From contig DASUSI010000099.1 of NCBI GenBank assembly GCA_036375165.1, positions 7,206 through 71,205 of the forward strand: DNA of 64,000 nt, given 5' to 3'. Numbering within the stretch: position 1 is the stretch's first letter; each line of letters opens with the position of its first letter. Source of the DNA: WHSM01 sp036375165 (GTDB taxonomy: Bacteria > Actinomycetota > Actinomycetes > Mycobacteriales > Micromonosporaceae). Under the pieces are notes generated by a model that had not been told where the DNA came from, made no database searches, and saw only the letters and a list, made by a program, of their open reading frames with translations. The position numbers were made by a program, and so were the translations under genes. Of the stretch, positions 27,480 through 35,732 are shown one piece after another.

Positions 27480-28137
27480 CGGCGGTGTAACCGACCCCTC
27501 TGACGGTACGGATCGGGCTGGCCGCGCCGAGCTTCGCCCGAATCTGTGCGATGTGGACATCGACCGTACGGGTCCCGGAGGAGCCGGGGTATCCCCAGAC
27601 CGAGGACAGCAACTCGTCGCGGGTGAACACCCGACCGGGCCGGCGCATCAGGTGTGCGAGCAGGTCGAACTCGGTCGCGGTGAGCTGCGTCGGCACCCCG
27701 TGGGCGGTCACGGTCCGCCGTGCCGGGTCGATCTCCACGCCGCCGGCCCGGCGGACCGACCTGGGCTCGGACGGGCCGGCGGCACGGCGTACCACCGCCT
27801 TGATCCTGGCGGTGAGTTCCCGGGGGCTGAACGGTTTGGTGACGTAGTCATCCGCCCCCAACTCCAGGCCGAGCACCCGGTCAACTTCGTCGTCCCGGGC
27901 GGTCAGGAACAGGACCGGCGTCCAGTCGTCGGCAGCGCGCAGCCGACGACACAGTTCGATCCCGTCGATTCCGCCGCCCGGTAGCCCGATGTCGAGCACG
28001 ATCGCGGACGGCCGCAGCCGGCGCGCCGCGGCCAGCCCGCCGTCGCCGGTGGCTTCCACGTGAACCCCGTAGCCCTCCCGACCCAGGTACATCCGGATCA
28101 GGTCGGCGATGCTGCGCTCGTCCTCGACGACGAGCAC
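27472..28137 (-). CDS. OmpR/PhoB family response regulator
   Basis: Receiver domain: VLVVEDERSIADLIRMYL acid pocket, phosphoacceptor Asp in AIVLDIGLPGG, Thr in FLTARDD and Lys in DYVTKPFSPREL. It is followed by a winged-helix effector (LTATEFDLLAHLMRRPGRVF, then TVDVHIAQIRAKLG, then RTVRGVGYT). GTG 28137 gives 221 aa. A GAGGAG at about 28172 is well placed for a start at CTG 28164, which would add nine residues, so the true start may be non-canonical. It overlaps the kinase gene by 8 bases and forms a two-component pair. Confidence 0.92.
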   Translation of the reverse strand: MLVVEDERSIADLIRMYLGREGYGVHVEATGDGGLAAARRLRPSAIVLDIGLPGGGIDGIELCRRLRAADDWTPVLFLTARDDEVDRVLGLELGADDYVTKPFSPRELTARIKAVVRRAAGPSEPRSVRRAGGVEIDPARRTVTAHGVPTQLTATEFDLLAHLMRRPGRVFTRDELLSSVWGYPGSSGTRTVDVHIAQIRAKLGAASPIRTVRGVGYTADG

Positions 28138-28297
28138 CAGTCCGGTGCCTGTTGTGCCGCTCAGCGTGGTACTCCTCGGGCCGATCTGGGACGAGCGTTG
28201 CCCGACCAGGTGACATTGCCGTAAGGATCGGGTAAACGTCAGGTCAGTCTGCACGCCGGTCAGCCGGTGCGCGGCGCTTCCTGTGCTCGTTTGGTCG

Positions 28298-28337
28298 GAT
28301 CTTGTGAGTCGCCACGACTTTCCGTGACTCTAAGATC
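28298..28337. promoter_or_regulatory. Imperfect inverted repeat between the response regulator and GTPase genes
   Basis: GATCTTGTGAGTC (28298-28310) and GACTCTAAGATC (28326-28337) pair over 11 positions with one bulge. The repeat lies in the divergent region, so it may be a binding site for a regulator, possibly the adjacent OmpR-type protein; a weak hairpin is the alternative. Confidence 0.3.
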
Positions 28338-28506
28338 ACAAAAGAGCGAATGTGCGGCGGGTCGACCACACAGCTTCGCGACTTTGGAAGCGGCGGAAGC
28401 CCTTGGAGGCCAAAATGGGACGTATGGCCGTTGGACGTCCGGCTGTTTCACCACGTCAGGGGGTGTCTACGTTGTCGCGGAGTCACGGATCGGGCAGGCT
28501 GAAGCG

Positions 28507-30681
28507 GTGACGACGCAGGGGGGCACGGGCGTCGCGCGACCCGGGGGTGGGACTCAGGGAACGGACGCACCTGTCACCACGGGGCAGGCAGGGGTGAGCC
28601 GTGCTTCAGCTCCACCATCGGCCGACGTTGAGCGCTCATCCCGGGAGCCTGACAAGCCGGAGCGAGCCGAATCCGAGGCCGCGACCGCGGCTGTCCAAGC
28701 ATCAGCCGTCCAACCGGACGCCGCCGCACCGGAGCCGGAAGCCCAGCGGGGCCCGACCGAACAGCCTGAGCCGGTCGAAGTGCTGGCCAGAGCGCTGCGG
28801 TGGTTGCGGCGGGAACTTGCCCGTACCCGGTTCGGGCTCCCGCTTCACCTCGCCGAACAGGCGGAGCACCACCGCGTGGTCCTGGTCAACCAGCTCGACG
28901 ACTACCTGCTGCCCCGGCTGGCTCGGCTCGACGCACCGATTCTGGCGGTGGTCGGTGGTTCCACCGGTTCCGGAAAGTCCACTTTGGTGAATAGTTTGCT
29001 CGGTGCCGCGGTCAGTCCCGCGGGGGTGTTACGGCCGACCACCCGCGCACCGGTCCTGGTGTGCAATCCGGACGACGCCGCCTGGTTCACCGAGGCACAC
29101 CTGCTGCCCGACCTGCCCCGGGAAGGCACTGTGGCTGAAGGGCCACTGCTGCGGGTACTCGCCACACCTGAGGTACCGTCCGGAATCGCACTGCTCGACG
29201 CTCCGGACATCGATTCGGTTGTGGACGCGAACCGTGAGCTTGCCGGTCAACTGCTCGGCGCCGCCGACCTGTGGCTGTTTCTCACCACCGCCGCCCGATA
29301 CGCCGACGCGGTGCCCTGGGACGTGCTGCGCGACGCCAAGGAGCGCGGTGCCGCGGTCGCCCTCGTGCTCGACCGGATTCCGGACGAGGGCCGTGACATC
29401 GTCATCGAGCACCTGCGCCAGATGCTGGTCGACCAGGGGTTCGGGGACGCCCCGATGTTCTTCATCGGCGAGCAGCGGCTGGATGACCAGGGCCTGCTCC
29501 CCGGGTCCGCCGTCGCACCGGTCCGCCAATGGCTGGCGGGCCTGGCACGGGACAGCGGGATCCGGGACGCGGTGATCCGGCAGACCCTGAGTGGCGCCAT
29601 CGCCTCGACGCACCCCCGGGTGGCGGCCATCGCGGTGCAGGCCGACGCACAGCGGGACGCGGTGGCGGTGCTGCGGTCCACGGTGCAGCAGGCGTACGCC
29701 GACGCACTGGACAAAGTGGACGCCGCGCTGCGGGACGGCGCACTGCTGCGCGGGGAGGTGCTGGCCCGGTGGCATGAACTGGTCGGCAGCGGCGACCTGA
29801 CCCGCGCCCTGGAGGCCCGGATCGGCAGGCTGCGGGACCGGATCCGCGCCGCGATCACCGGCCGGCCGCTGCCGGGCCACAGGTTCACCGCCGCCCTGAC
29901 CTCCGGTGTGGCGGCCTTGGTGACCGCAGCCGCCTCGGATGCCGCGGAGCAGACCGCGACCCGGTGGGCCGCCCAACCCGCCGGCCGGGCGCTGCTGGAA
30001 AGCACCGGGGAGCTACGTCCGAAGTACCGCCGCCCCTCGGCGGATCTGGAACAGCGGGTGGAGCGACTGCTCGGCGACTGGCAGCGAGGGGTACTGGAGC
30101 TGGTACGCGCCGAGGTCGGCAACAAGCGATCGGTGGCCCGGTTGACGGCGTACGCCGTCAACGCGACCGGCCTGCTGGTGATGATCGGCGTGTTCGCCTC
30201 GACCGCTTTCATACCGACCGGAGCGGAGATCGCCGTGGCGGGCGGCACCACGGTGGCGTCGCAGAAACTGCTCGAGGCGATCTTCGGGGACCGGGCGGTA
30301 CGGCAACTCGCCGACCAGGCCCGACAGGACCTCCTGGACCGGGTACAGGCGCTGCTCGAAGCCGAACGACAGCGCTACACCGACCTGCTGGACCAGGCGG
30401 GTGTGGACCCGGCGACGCCCGAGCGGCTCCGGGAAGCCGTCGGTGAGGTGGAGCGGGCCCGGGTCGGCGCCGGCTTCGTCGCCACCGGTGACGTGCTGCC
30501 AGGTTTCCCGGCGGCCGGCGAACCACCTGCGTCGCCAGAGGCGGCTCCGGAACGGAAGGCCGATCCGGCACCGAAGGCGGCCCGGGGATCCTCCGGGACG
30601 GCGCGACGCACCGGGACGGCACGCGGTACGAAGGAGAGCACGGTACAGAAGCCCACGAAGACCACGAGGCGGAAACGGTGA
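28507..30681 (+). CDS. Dynamin-like/ribosome-binding-type GTPase, large, with C-terminal membrane segments
   Basis: 724 aa from GTG 28507; the start is uncertain because the frame opens at 28267 and no start has a good ribosome binding site. An Ala/Glu/Pro-rich N-terminus of about 90 residues is followed by a GTPase core. P-loop: GGSTGSGKSTLVNSLLG. Switch: LRPTTRAPVLVC. Walker B: IALLDAPDID. The base-recognition loop lies near AVALVLDRIPDEG rather than a clear NKxD. C-terminally there are helical and hydrophobic segments (LTAYAVNATGLLVMIGVFAS) and a Lys/Arg-rich tail. It overlaps the next GTPase gene (GTGA). Such tandem pairs resemble bacterial dynamin pairs thought to act on membranes. Confidence 0.82.
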   Translation: MTTQGGTGVARPGGGTQGTDAPVTTGQAGVSRASAPPSADVERSSREPDKPERAESEAATAAVQASAVQPDAAAPEPEAQRGPTEQPEPVEVLARALRWLRRELARTRFGLPLHLAEQAEHHRVVLVNQLDDYLLPRLARLDAPILAVVGGSTGSGKSTLVNSLLGAAVSPAGVLRPTTRAPVLVCNPDDAAWFTEAHLLPDLPREGTVAEGPLLRVLATPEVPSGIALLDAPDIDSVVDANRELAGQLLGAADLWLFLTTAARYADAVPWDVLRDAKERGAAVALVLDRIPDEGRDIVIEHLRQMLVDQGFGDAPMFFIGEQRLDDQGLLPGSAVAPVRQWLAGLARDSGIRDAVIRQTLSGAIASTHPRVAAIAVQADAQRDAVAVLRSTVQQAYADALDKVDAALRDGALLRGEVLARWHELVGSGDLTRALEARIGRLRDRIRAAITGRPLPGHRFTAALTSGVAALVTAAASDAAEQTATRWAAQPAGRALLESTGELRPKYRRPSADLEQRVERLLGDWQRGVLELVRAEVGNKRSVARLTAYAVNATGLLVMIGVFASTAFIPTGAEIAVAGGTTVASQKLLEAIFGDRAVRQLADQARQDLLDRVQALLEAERQRYTDLLDQAGVDPATPERLREAVGEVERARVGAGFVATGDVLPGFPAAGEPPASPEAAPERKADPAPKAARGSSGTARRTGTARGTKESTVQKPTKTTRRKR

Positions 30682-32432
30682 GCGTGCTGGCGGGACGGCA
30701 GCAGGCTGCCCGCGCTGCGGACGCGGACGGCGCTGTGCAGATGAAGAGCACTGTGGACCCGAAGGGTCCGCTTGGGACGGACGCCACGGGTGTGGACGCC
30801 CCGGCGGACTCGGATCAGCTGCTCGGGCGGGTGGAAGGGCTGCGCCGGCTACTCACAGTGGTCTCCGGCCGGGTTCCGGTCGACCGGCTCACGACCGGCC
30901 TGGCGGTGGTCGATCGGGCGGGCGAGCGGCTGCGGCTGTCCCGGGACCACACCGTGGTGGCACTCGCCGGTGCCACCGGAGGCGGCAAGTCAAGCCTGTT
31001 CAACGCGTTGAGCGGCCTGGAACTGTCCCGGGTCGGTTTCCGGCGGCCCACCACCAGCGCCGCCCACGCGTGTGTCTGGAACCCCTCGGGCGCTGCCGAG
31101 TTGCTCGACTGGCTGGGCATTCCGAAACGGCACCAGATCGCCCGGGAGACCGTACTCGACGGGGAGTCCGAGGCCGCGCTGCGCGGGCTGGTGCTGCTGG
31201 ACCTGCCGGACTTCGACTCGGTGGAGATCAGCCACCAGCTCGAGGTGGACCGCCTCACCGGGCTCGCCGACCTGCTGGTCTGGGTGCTCGACCCTCAGAA
31301 GTACGCGGATGCGGTGGTACATCAGCGCTACCTGAAGGGTCTGCCCCGGTACCGGTCGGTGACCGTGGTGGTGCTGAACCAGCTCGACCGGCTCGCCCCC
31401 GAGGACGCGGAGCGCTGCCTGGCCGACACCCGCCGGCTGCTCGACGAGGACGGCCTGCGGGGGGTACGGCTGATCGGCACCTCGGCGGCCACCGGGCACG
31501 GCATCGCCGAGTTGCGGCAACTGCTGGCGGACACCGTCGCGGCCCGCCAGGCGTCACTGCAACGGTTGGCCGGTGACGTCGCCACCGCCGTGGCCTCTGT
31601 GGAGCACCTGGTCGGTCCAGAAGTCGCCGAGGACGCGGTGGACCGTTCCATGGTGAACGCGCTGGCGACCCGGCTCGGCGACAGCGCCGGGGCCTCGGCG
31701 GTCGCATCGGTGGCCGCCGCGGCGTACCGACGACGTGGCGAGCAGGCCACCCGCTGGCCGGTGGCCCGCTGGTTGAGTGGGCTGCGGCCGGACCCGATCC
31801 GGCGTCTTGCCGCCACGACCGGAGTGCCGCTACCGGCCGGAGGACATCACACCCGGCACGGCCACGCCATGTCCGAGCCCGGTGCGGCCCAACGGTCGCA
31901 GGTGGATCTGGCGGTACGTGGCCTGGCGGACGAGGTGAGCCAGGGCCTTCCCGAGCCCTGGCCAGAGTCCATCGCGGCGGTGGCCAGGGCCGAGGCCGAC
32001 TCGCTGCCCCACGAGTTGGACCGGGTGATCAGGGAGACCGACCTGGGCACGCATCGCACTCCGTTCTGGTGGCGCGTGCCGCAGGGGATGCAGTGGCTGT
32101 TCCTGGCGGCGGCGCTGGTGGGTGCGACGTGGCTGCTGGCCAGGGTGGTGATGATGTTCTTCGCGCTGCCGGAGCTGTACACGCCAACCGTGGGTAACCT
32201 GCCGATCCCGACCGTCCTGCTGCTGGCTGGTCTGCTCGCCGGCCTGCTCACCGCCGTCCTGGTGCGTCCCCTGGTACGTCACTCGGCGCGCCGCTTCGCG
32301 GTACGGGCCGAACGGACGCTGTGGGCAGCCATCGCGGGTCTGGCCCGGGAACGCGTGGTGGCTCCCATCCGGGGGGAACTGCACGCGTACGCGGAGGCCC
32401 GGGACGCACTGGCAGCCGCCCGCGGTAGGTGA
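30678..32432 (+). CDS. Second GTPase of the pair, with two C-terminal TM helices
   Basis: 584 aa. GTG 30678 overlaps the preceding stop by four bases. P-loop: LAGATGGGKSSLFNALSG. Switch I: RVGFRRPTTSAAHACVW. Walker B: LVLLDLPDFDSVE. G4: VVVLNQLDRLAPED. Two membrane helices occur near residues 475-525 (WLFLAAALVGATWLLARVVM and VLLLAGLLAGLLTAVLVRPL), followed by a basic helical tail. The partner just upstream is related; heterodimeric membrane remodelling or stress protection is a reasonable hypothesis, not shown by sequence. Confidence 0.85.
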   Translation: MSVLAGRQQAARAADADGAVQMKSTVDPKGPLGTDATGVDAPADSDQLLGRVEGLRRLLTVVSGRVPVDRLTTGLAVVDRAGERLRLSRDHTVVALAGATGGGKSSLFNALSGLELSRVGFRRPTTSAAHACVWNPSGAAELLDWLGIPKRHQIARETVLDGESEAALRGLVLLDLPDFDSVEISHQLEVDRLTGLADLLVWVLDPQKYADAVVHQRYLKGLPRYRSVTVVVLNQLDRLAPEDAERCLADTRRLLDEDGLRGVRLIGTSAATGHGIAELRQLLADTVAARQASLQRLAGDVATAVASVEHLVGPEVAEDAVDRSMVNALATRLGDSAGASAVASVAAAAYRRRGEQATRWPVARWLSGLRPDPIRRLAATTGVPLPAGGHHTRHGHAMSEPGAAQRSQVDLAVRGLADEVSQGLPEPWPESIAAVARAEADSLPHELDRVIRETDLGTHRTPFWWRVPQGMQWLFLAAALVGATWLLARVVMMFFALPELYTPTVGNLPIPTVLLLAGLLAGLLTAVLVRPLVRHSARRFAVRAERTLWAAIAGLARERVVAPIRGELHAYAEARDALAAARGR

Positions 32433-32484
32433 CGGCCACCTGGCGGCGTTCCGCTACTCCCTGTAAACCTTTGAGGGAAGCGCT

Positions 32485-32519
32485 TTGGTGCGGCGCGCGC
32501 CCGAACCTATCCTCGACGG
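32485..32519 (+). promoter_or_regulatory. Promoter TTGGTG-17-TATCCT giving a leaderless short ORF
   Basis: TTGGTG (32485-32490) and TATCCT (32508-32513) are 17 bases apart. The predicted start of transcription falls at or just before GTG 32520, so the transcript would begin with the short upstream ORF. Confidence 0.55.
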
Positions 32520-32588
32520 GTGGAAGTCGGGAACGTTTCGACGCGACCCACGATGCTGGAGCCGTGTGCCGGTGAACGCACCGCCTGA
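32520..32588 (+). CDS. Leaderless upstream ORF (22 aa) overlapping the MarR start
   Basis: GTG 32520 begins 6 bases after the -10 TATCCT and reads VEVGNVSTRPTMLEPCAGER-TA, then TGA at 32586-32588. It runs in a different frame from marR, whose start (GTG 32566 or 32572) lies inside it. If translated, it could control marR by coupling or attenuation. It is too short to judge by composition; the promoter geometry is the main evidence. Confidence 0.4.
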   Translation: MEVGNVSTRPTMLEPCAGERTA

Positions 32589-33075
32589 CCACATTGACCA
32601 TCTGGTGGCGGAATGGCGGCGGGAGCTGCCGGACGTCGCGGACGTACACCTCGAGCTGACCAGGCGAATCGCCGGACTGCACCGGCTACTCGCCGACGCC
32701 GCTCATCAGGAACTGTCACGGCTCGGCCACACCTACGCGGAGTACGAGGTACTCAGCGCGCTGAGACGGATCGGCCACCCCTACGTGATGAAACCCGGCG
32801 AGCTTTCCGGCGAGCTGAAGCTTTCGACCGGAGGCACCAGCAACGTGCTCCGGCGGCTGTCCGAGGCTCGGCTGGTGTCGCGCCGCACCGACCGGACCGA
32901 CGCCCGCAGCAACCCGGTGACCCTGACCCCGGAAGGGGTCGCCGCCGCCGAACGCGCCGTGAAGGCGGTTGCGGAAGGTCACCGCCGACTGCTCCAGCGG
33001 GTACCAGAGAGAACCGCACGCGCCCTGGCGGACCTGCTCCGCGAGGTCGCTTCGCGGACCGACGACGACGTCTGA
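32566..33075 (+). CDS. MarR family transcriptional regulator
   Basis: 169 aa. GTG 32566 or 32572 follow CTGGAG closely. The winged helix is seen in TYAEYEVLSALRRIGHPYVM, LSGELKLSTGGTSNVLRRLSEARLV and the wing RRTDRTDARSNPVTLTPEG. These are dimeric repressors that usually respond to phenolic ligands. The longer frame from 32485 starts within the promoter and is rejected. No convincing palindrome was found beside the promoter. Confidence 0.9.
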   Translation: MPVNAPPDHIDHLVAEWRRELPDVADVHLELTRRIAGLHRLLADAAHQELSRLGHTYAEYEVLSALRRIGHPYVMKPGELSGELKLSTGGTSNVLRRLSEARLVSRRTDRTDARSNPVTLTPEGVAAAERAVKAVAEGHRRLLQRVPERTARALADLLREVASRTDDDV

Positions 33076-33262
33076 AGGGTCGGCGAGCCGACCGGTCTGC
33101 GAACCTCAGGCCCTGCTGCACCGGCAGGTCAACGGTGGGTACCGGGCGACGGTGTTGTCGTTGAACTCCATGACCGGGCAGGTCGGCCGAGCCGGCCCGG
33201 ATGAACGTGCGCACGGAACCCGCTGGCCCGCGTCGCCGGGCGGCCGGGCGTAGGGTTGCGGA

Positions 33263-34492
33263 ATGTCCCCAGCCCCACCCGACGCGCAGCGGACGCCCAA
33301 CGACCCCGGCGAGCTGATCTTCGCCGCGATCCTGAAGGAAGCGGCACCGATCGCCGACATGCCGGCCGCCTTGGACGCTGAACTGGCGATCTCCGCACTG
33401 CTCGGTGGCGCGTACGCCGTGAACGACACCGACCGACCCGCCGCGGTGGACCGGTTCGGCACTGATTTCGGCCGGTACCTGACGACCCGCAACAACCGGC
33501 AGGCTGGTGCCGTGCAGGCCGCGCTGGCGGCCGTGCTGCCGGATCCGACACTGGCCCGAGCCGGCGGGGAGGACGTGCCGTGGGCCGGTGAGACCGGAGA
33601 CGTGACCTGCACCGGGACCTGGGCGGCCCGCGACGGGTACGGCGACCAGACGTCGTATGTGGCGACCTTCGCGTACCGGGACCCGAAGCTTGGTGGACCG
33701 GAGCACGCGGTGTCCTACCTGCTCGACCACAACCTCGGGATCGTGAAGAGCATCTGGATCGGGGTGCCCGCCGAACGGGTGATCAACGCCTGGCGGGCCG
33801 AGGCGGTCGGGGATCCCGACATCACCATCGCTCCGGTGGACGCCGGGCTGCTACGGGCCGAGGTGACCTGCTACCTGTCCCGCACCGACCAACTGGAGGA
33901 CCCGCCCGAGGACGCCTACGTGGAGGAACGGGCCTTCGCGGTGTCCCGGCTGGCGCTGCTCCCAATCGGTGAACCCGCGCCGGTCCACCGGCTCAGCGAC
34001 CTGGAACGGGACGAGGTGGTGGCCGGCTTCCTGGCCTCCCCCGAGGCTGCCGGCGTCGGCGGTCCGGACAGCCGCCCGGCAGCCAACGTGGTCGCCTGGT
34101 GCGCGCGGGCGGCGGTGGATTTCGCGGTCGACGACAACGCCGGTGACCCGCTGCGGTGGAGTCCGACCGCGGTCGAGTTCATGTTGCTGGACTGGGCACC
34201 CCGGCAGTTGTCGGCGAGCCACGATGCCGCGCCCTGGCTACCCGAGGTCCTCGCCGGGTTCGTCGGGTACGCCGGGCGGATCCGGAGCCAGTCCCCGGAG
34301 CGGCTCGACGTCACCCAGTCCGCGATCACCGAGGCCGCGGTGCGCTACACCGACCTGATGACCGGCGACGCGTTGGGCGAACCGGTCAGCGACATCCTGG
34401 CGCGGATGGTGGCGGACGGTGTTGACCCGTTGAACGAGGACGAGGTCCTGGAATGGGTGCTCGCCGACCGCGCCCGGCGGCAACGGGACTGA
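33263..34492 (+). CDS. Conserved-looking protein of unknown function
   Basis: 409 aa, acidic and without signal peptide or membrane helix. I do not recognise a family. TAGGGT at 33251-33256 lies 6 bases before ATG 33263, as expected for a leaderless gene. The central part (YVATFAYRDPKLGGPEHAVSY, then LLDHNLGIVKSIWIG) looks globular, and the C-terminus is helical (VSDILARMVADGVDP). It converges with the next gene, with stops about 20 bases apart. Confidence 0.75.
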   Translation: MSPAPPDAQRTPNDPGELIFAAILKEAAPIADMPAALDAELAISALLGGAYAVNDTDRPAAVDRFGTDFGRYLTTRNNRQAGAVQAALAAVLPDPTLARAGGEDVPWAGETGDVTCTGTWAARDGYGDQTSYVATFAYRDPKLGGPEHAVSYLLDHNLGIVKSIWIGVPAERVINAWRAEAVGDPDITIAPVDAGLLRAEVTCYLSRTDQLEDPPEDAYVEERAFAVSRLALLPIGEPAPVHRLSDLERDEVVAGFLASPEAAGVGGPDSRPAANVVAWCARAAVDFAVDDNAGDPLRWSPTAVEFMLLDWAPRQLSASHDAAPWLPEVLAGFVGYAGRIRSQSPERLDVTQSAITEAAVRYTDLMTGDALGEPVSDILARMVADGVDPLNEDEVLEWVLADRARRQRD

Positions 34493-34512
34493 CCACGCAC
34501 CGGCCCGTGGGC

Positions 34513-35292
34513 TCAGGAGCCCCGGCTGCCGTGACGCGCCTCCCGGGTACGCCGTAGTTCAGGCGTCGGCTCGGTCTCGTCCACTGTGGCCGGGCCCCCG
34601 GCAGCCACGGAAGTGGTCACCGGAGCGGACCTGTCATCCACGGAAGTGGTCGTCGGAGCGGACAGGGTCGAGGTCCGTACGGCGGCTTTGCGCTGACCGC
34701 CGGTCCGGTTGACCGTCGTACCCGTAGCGCCACCGCTCACCGTACTCACGTCGCCGCCGCTGGTTCCGTCGTCCCGGAGCAAGCGACCGGCAACCGTACC
34801 GGCTGGGTTGCCGCCGGTCAGCAAGCGGTCCAGGGCATCGGGACCCGGTCCGGCATCCCGGTCCGGCACTGCCGACCCGGGCCGGTCGGGTGCCTGTCCG
34901 GTGACCGAGGACCGGTGGCTGCCGGCGGTGGTACCCACCAACGGCGCGCGTATCGGCCCATGCGGGGCATCGGCGAGGTAGGGCGTGGTGCCCGGGGTCG
35001 GACCGACGTCAAGGTGGCGAACGCCTTGCGCCATCACAACGGCGGTGGCCAGCGAGGTGAGGCTGACCAGCGCCGCAACCACCAGCACCTGACGGGGTGT
35101 CGGCGAAGCGGGAGTCACCGGAGATAGCGGTGTCGCGGGGGTCTTCGGCGCGGCAGAGAGCAGGGGCGAACGCCGTCGCGCCGTCGTCACCGGCACCGGT
35201 GGCAGCCCCTGTTCCGGCCGCATGACTGACGGCGGTCCGGGCTCCGCCACCACGGCCGAGTGGACCGCTGTATCGACGCCGGTCCAGTTCAT
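34513..35292 (-). CDS. Single-pass membrane protein of unknown function, low complexity
   Basis: 259 aa from ATG 35292 (MNWTGVDTAVHSAVVAEPG), with AGGGGTG just upstream. A Pro-rich cytoplasmic part is followed by one helix (VLVVAALVSLTSLATAVVMA) near residue 75 and then a Gly/Ser/Thr/Pro-rich exported tail. A second in-frame ATG at 35223 (MRPEQGLPPVPV) is possible. No family is recognised. Composition is coding-like, but function cannot be assigned. Confidence 0.6.
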   Translation of the reverse strand: MNWTGVDTAVHSAVVAEPGPPSVMRPEQGLPPVPVTTARRRSPLLSAAPKTPATPLSPVTPASPTPRQVLVVAALVSLTSLATAVVMAQGVRHLDVGPTPGTTPYLADAPHGPIRAPLVGTTAGSHRSSVTGQAPDRPGSAVPDRDAGPGPDALDRLLTGGNPAGTVAGRLLRDDGTSGGDVSTVSGGATGTTVNRTGGQRKAAVRTSTLSAPTTTSVDDRSAPVTTSVAAGGPATVDETEPTPELRRTREARHGSRGS

Positions 35293-35732
35293 CGCACCCC
35301 TATGTCTGGTTACTCTCAAGGATGACGCTCCGCAGCCGATGCTGCGACCGCAAGTCACGGGCAATGTGCGGTACGCCCGGGAATGTGAAGCCGGATGGCG
35401 CTGCCTCCAGCCGGCCCGGGTTGACGTCGGCTCCCAGTGGGCAGGGTCTGTAATACCCGCCGGGCAACTTCATAGAGCTGTGACTGTGGCTGCCCTCACG
35501 TCGTCTGCCATGCTGAAAGGATCGGTACTTCGGGGTCGCTGGCGCGGTTGACGCTGCACACAGCCGGTCTTCGGGGCCATGCGAGGAATCAAGGCGATGG
35601 GCGACCACCACTTCGGCCCCCAGGCGGCCTGGCTTCCCCGTACCGTCGTACACCTCCACCAGCAGGTACGACGGCGAGAACCGCGGTGCGGCGTGGTGAC
35701 CCCACGTCGACTCGGAGAGTGAAGGAGAGAGG
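35293..35732. other. 440-base gap upstream of the dehydrogenase operon; possible decayed gene on the minus strand
   Basis: It should contain the operon promoter. On the minus strand, about 35565-35725, the stretch FSPSYLLVEVYDGTGKPGRL then GAEVVVAHRLDSS has coding-like codon use and some resemblance to the ATPase domain of actinobacterial anti-sigma-type proteins. No start or full domain is present, so it may be a gene fragment. Nothing else was recognised. Confidence 0.3.
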
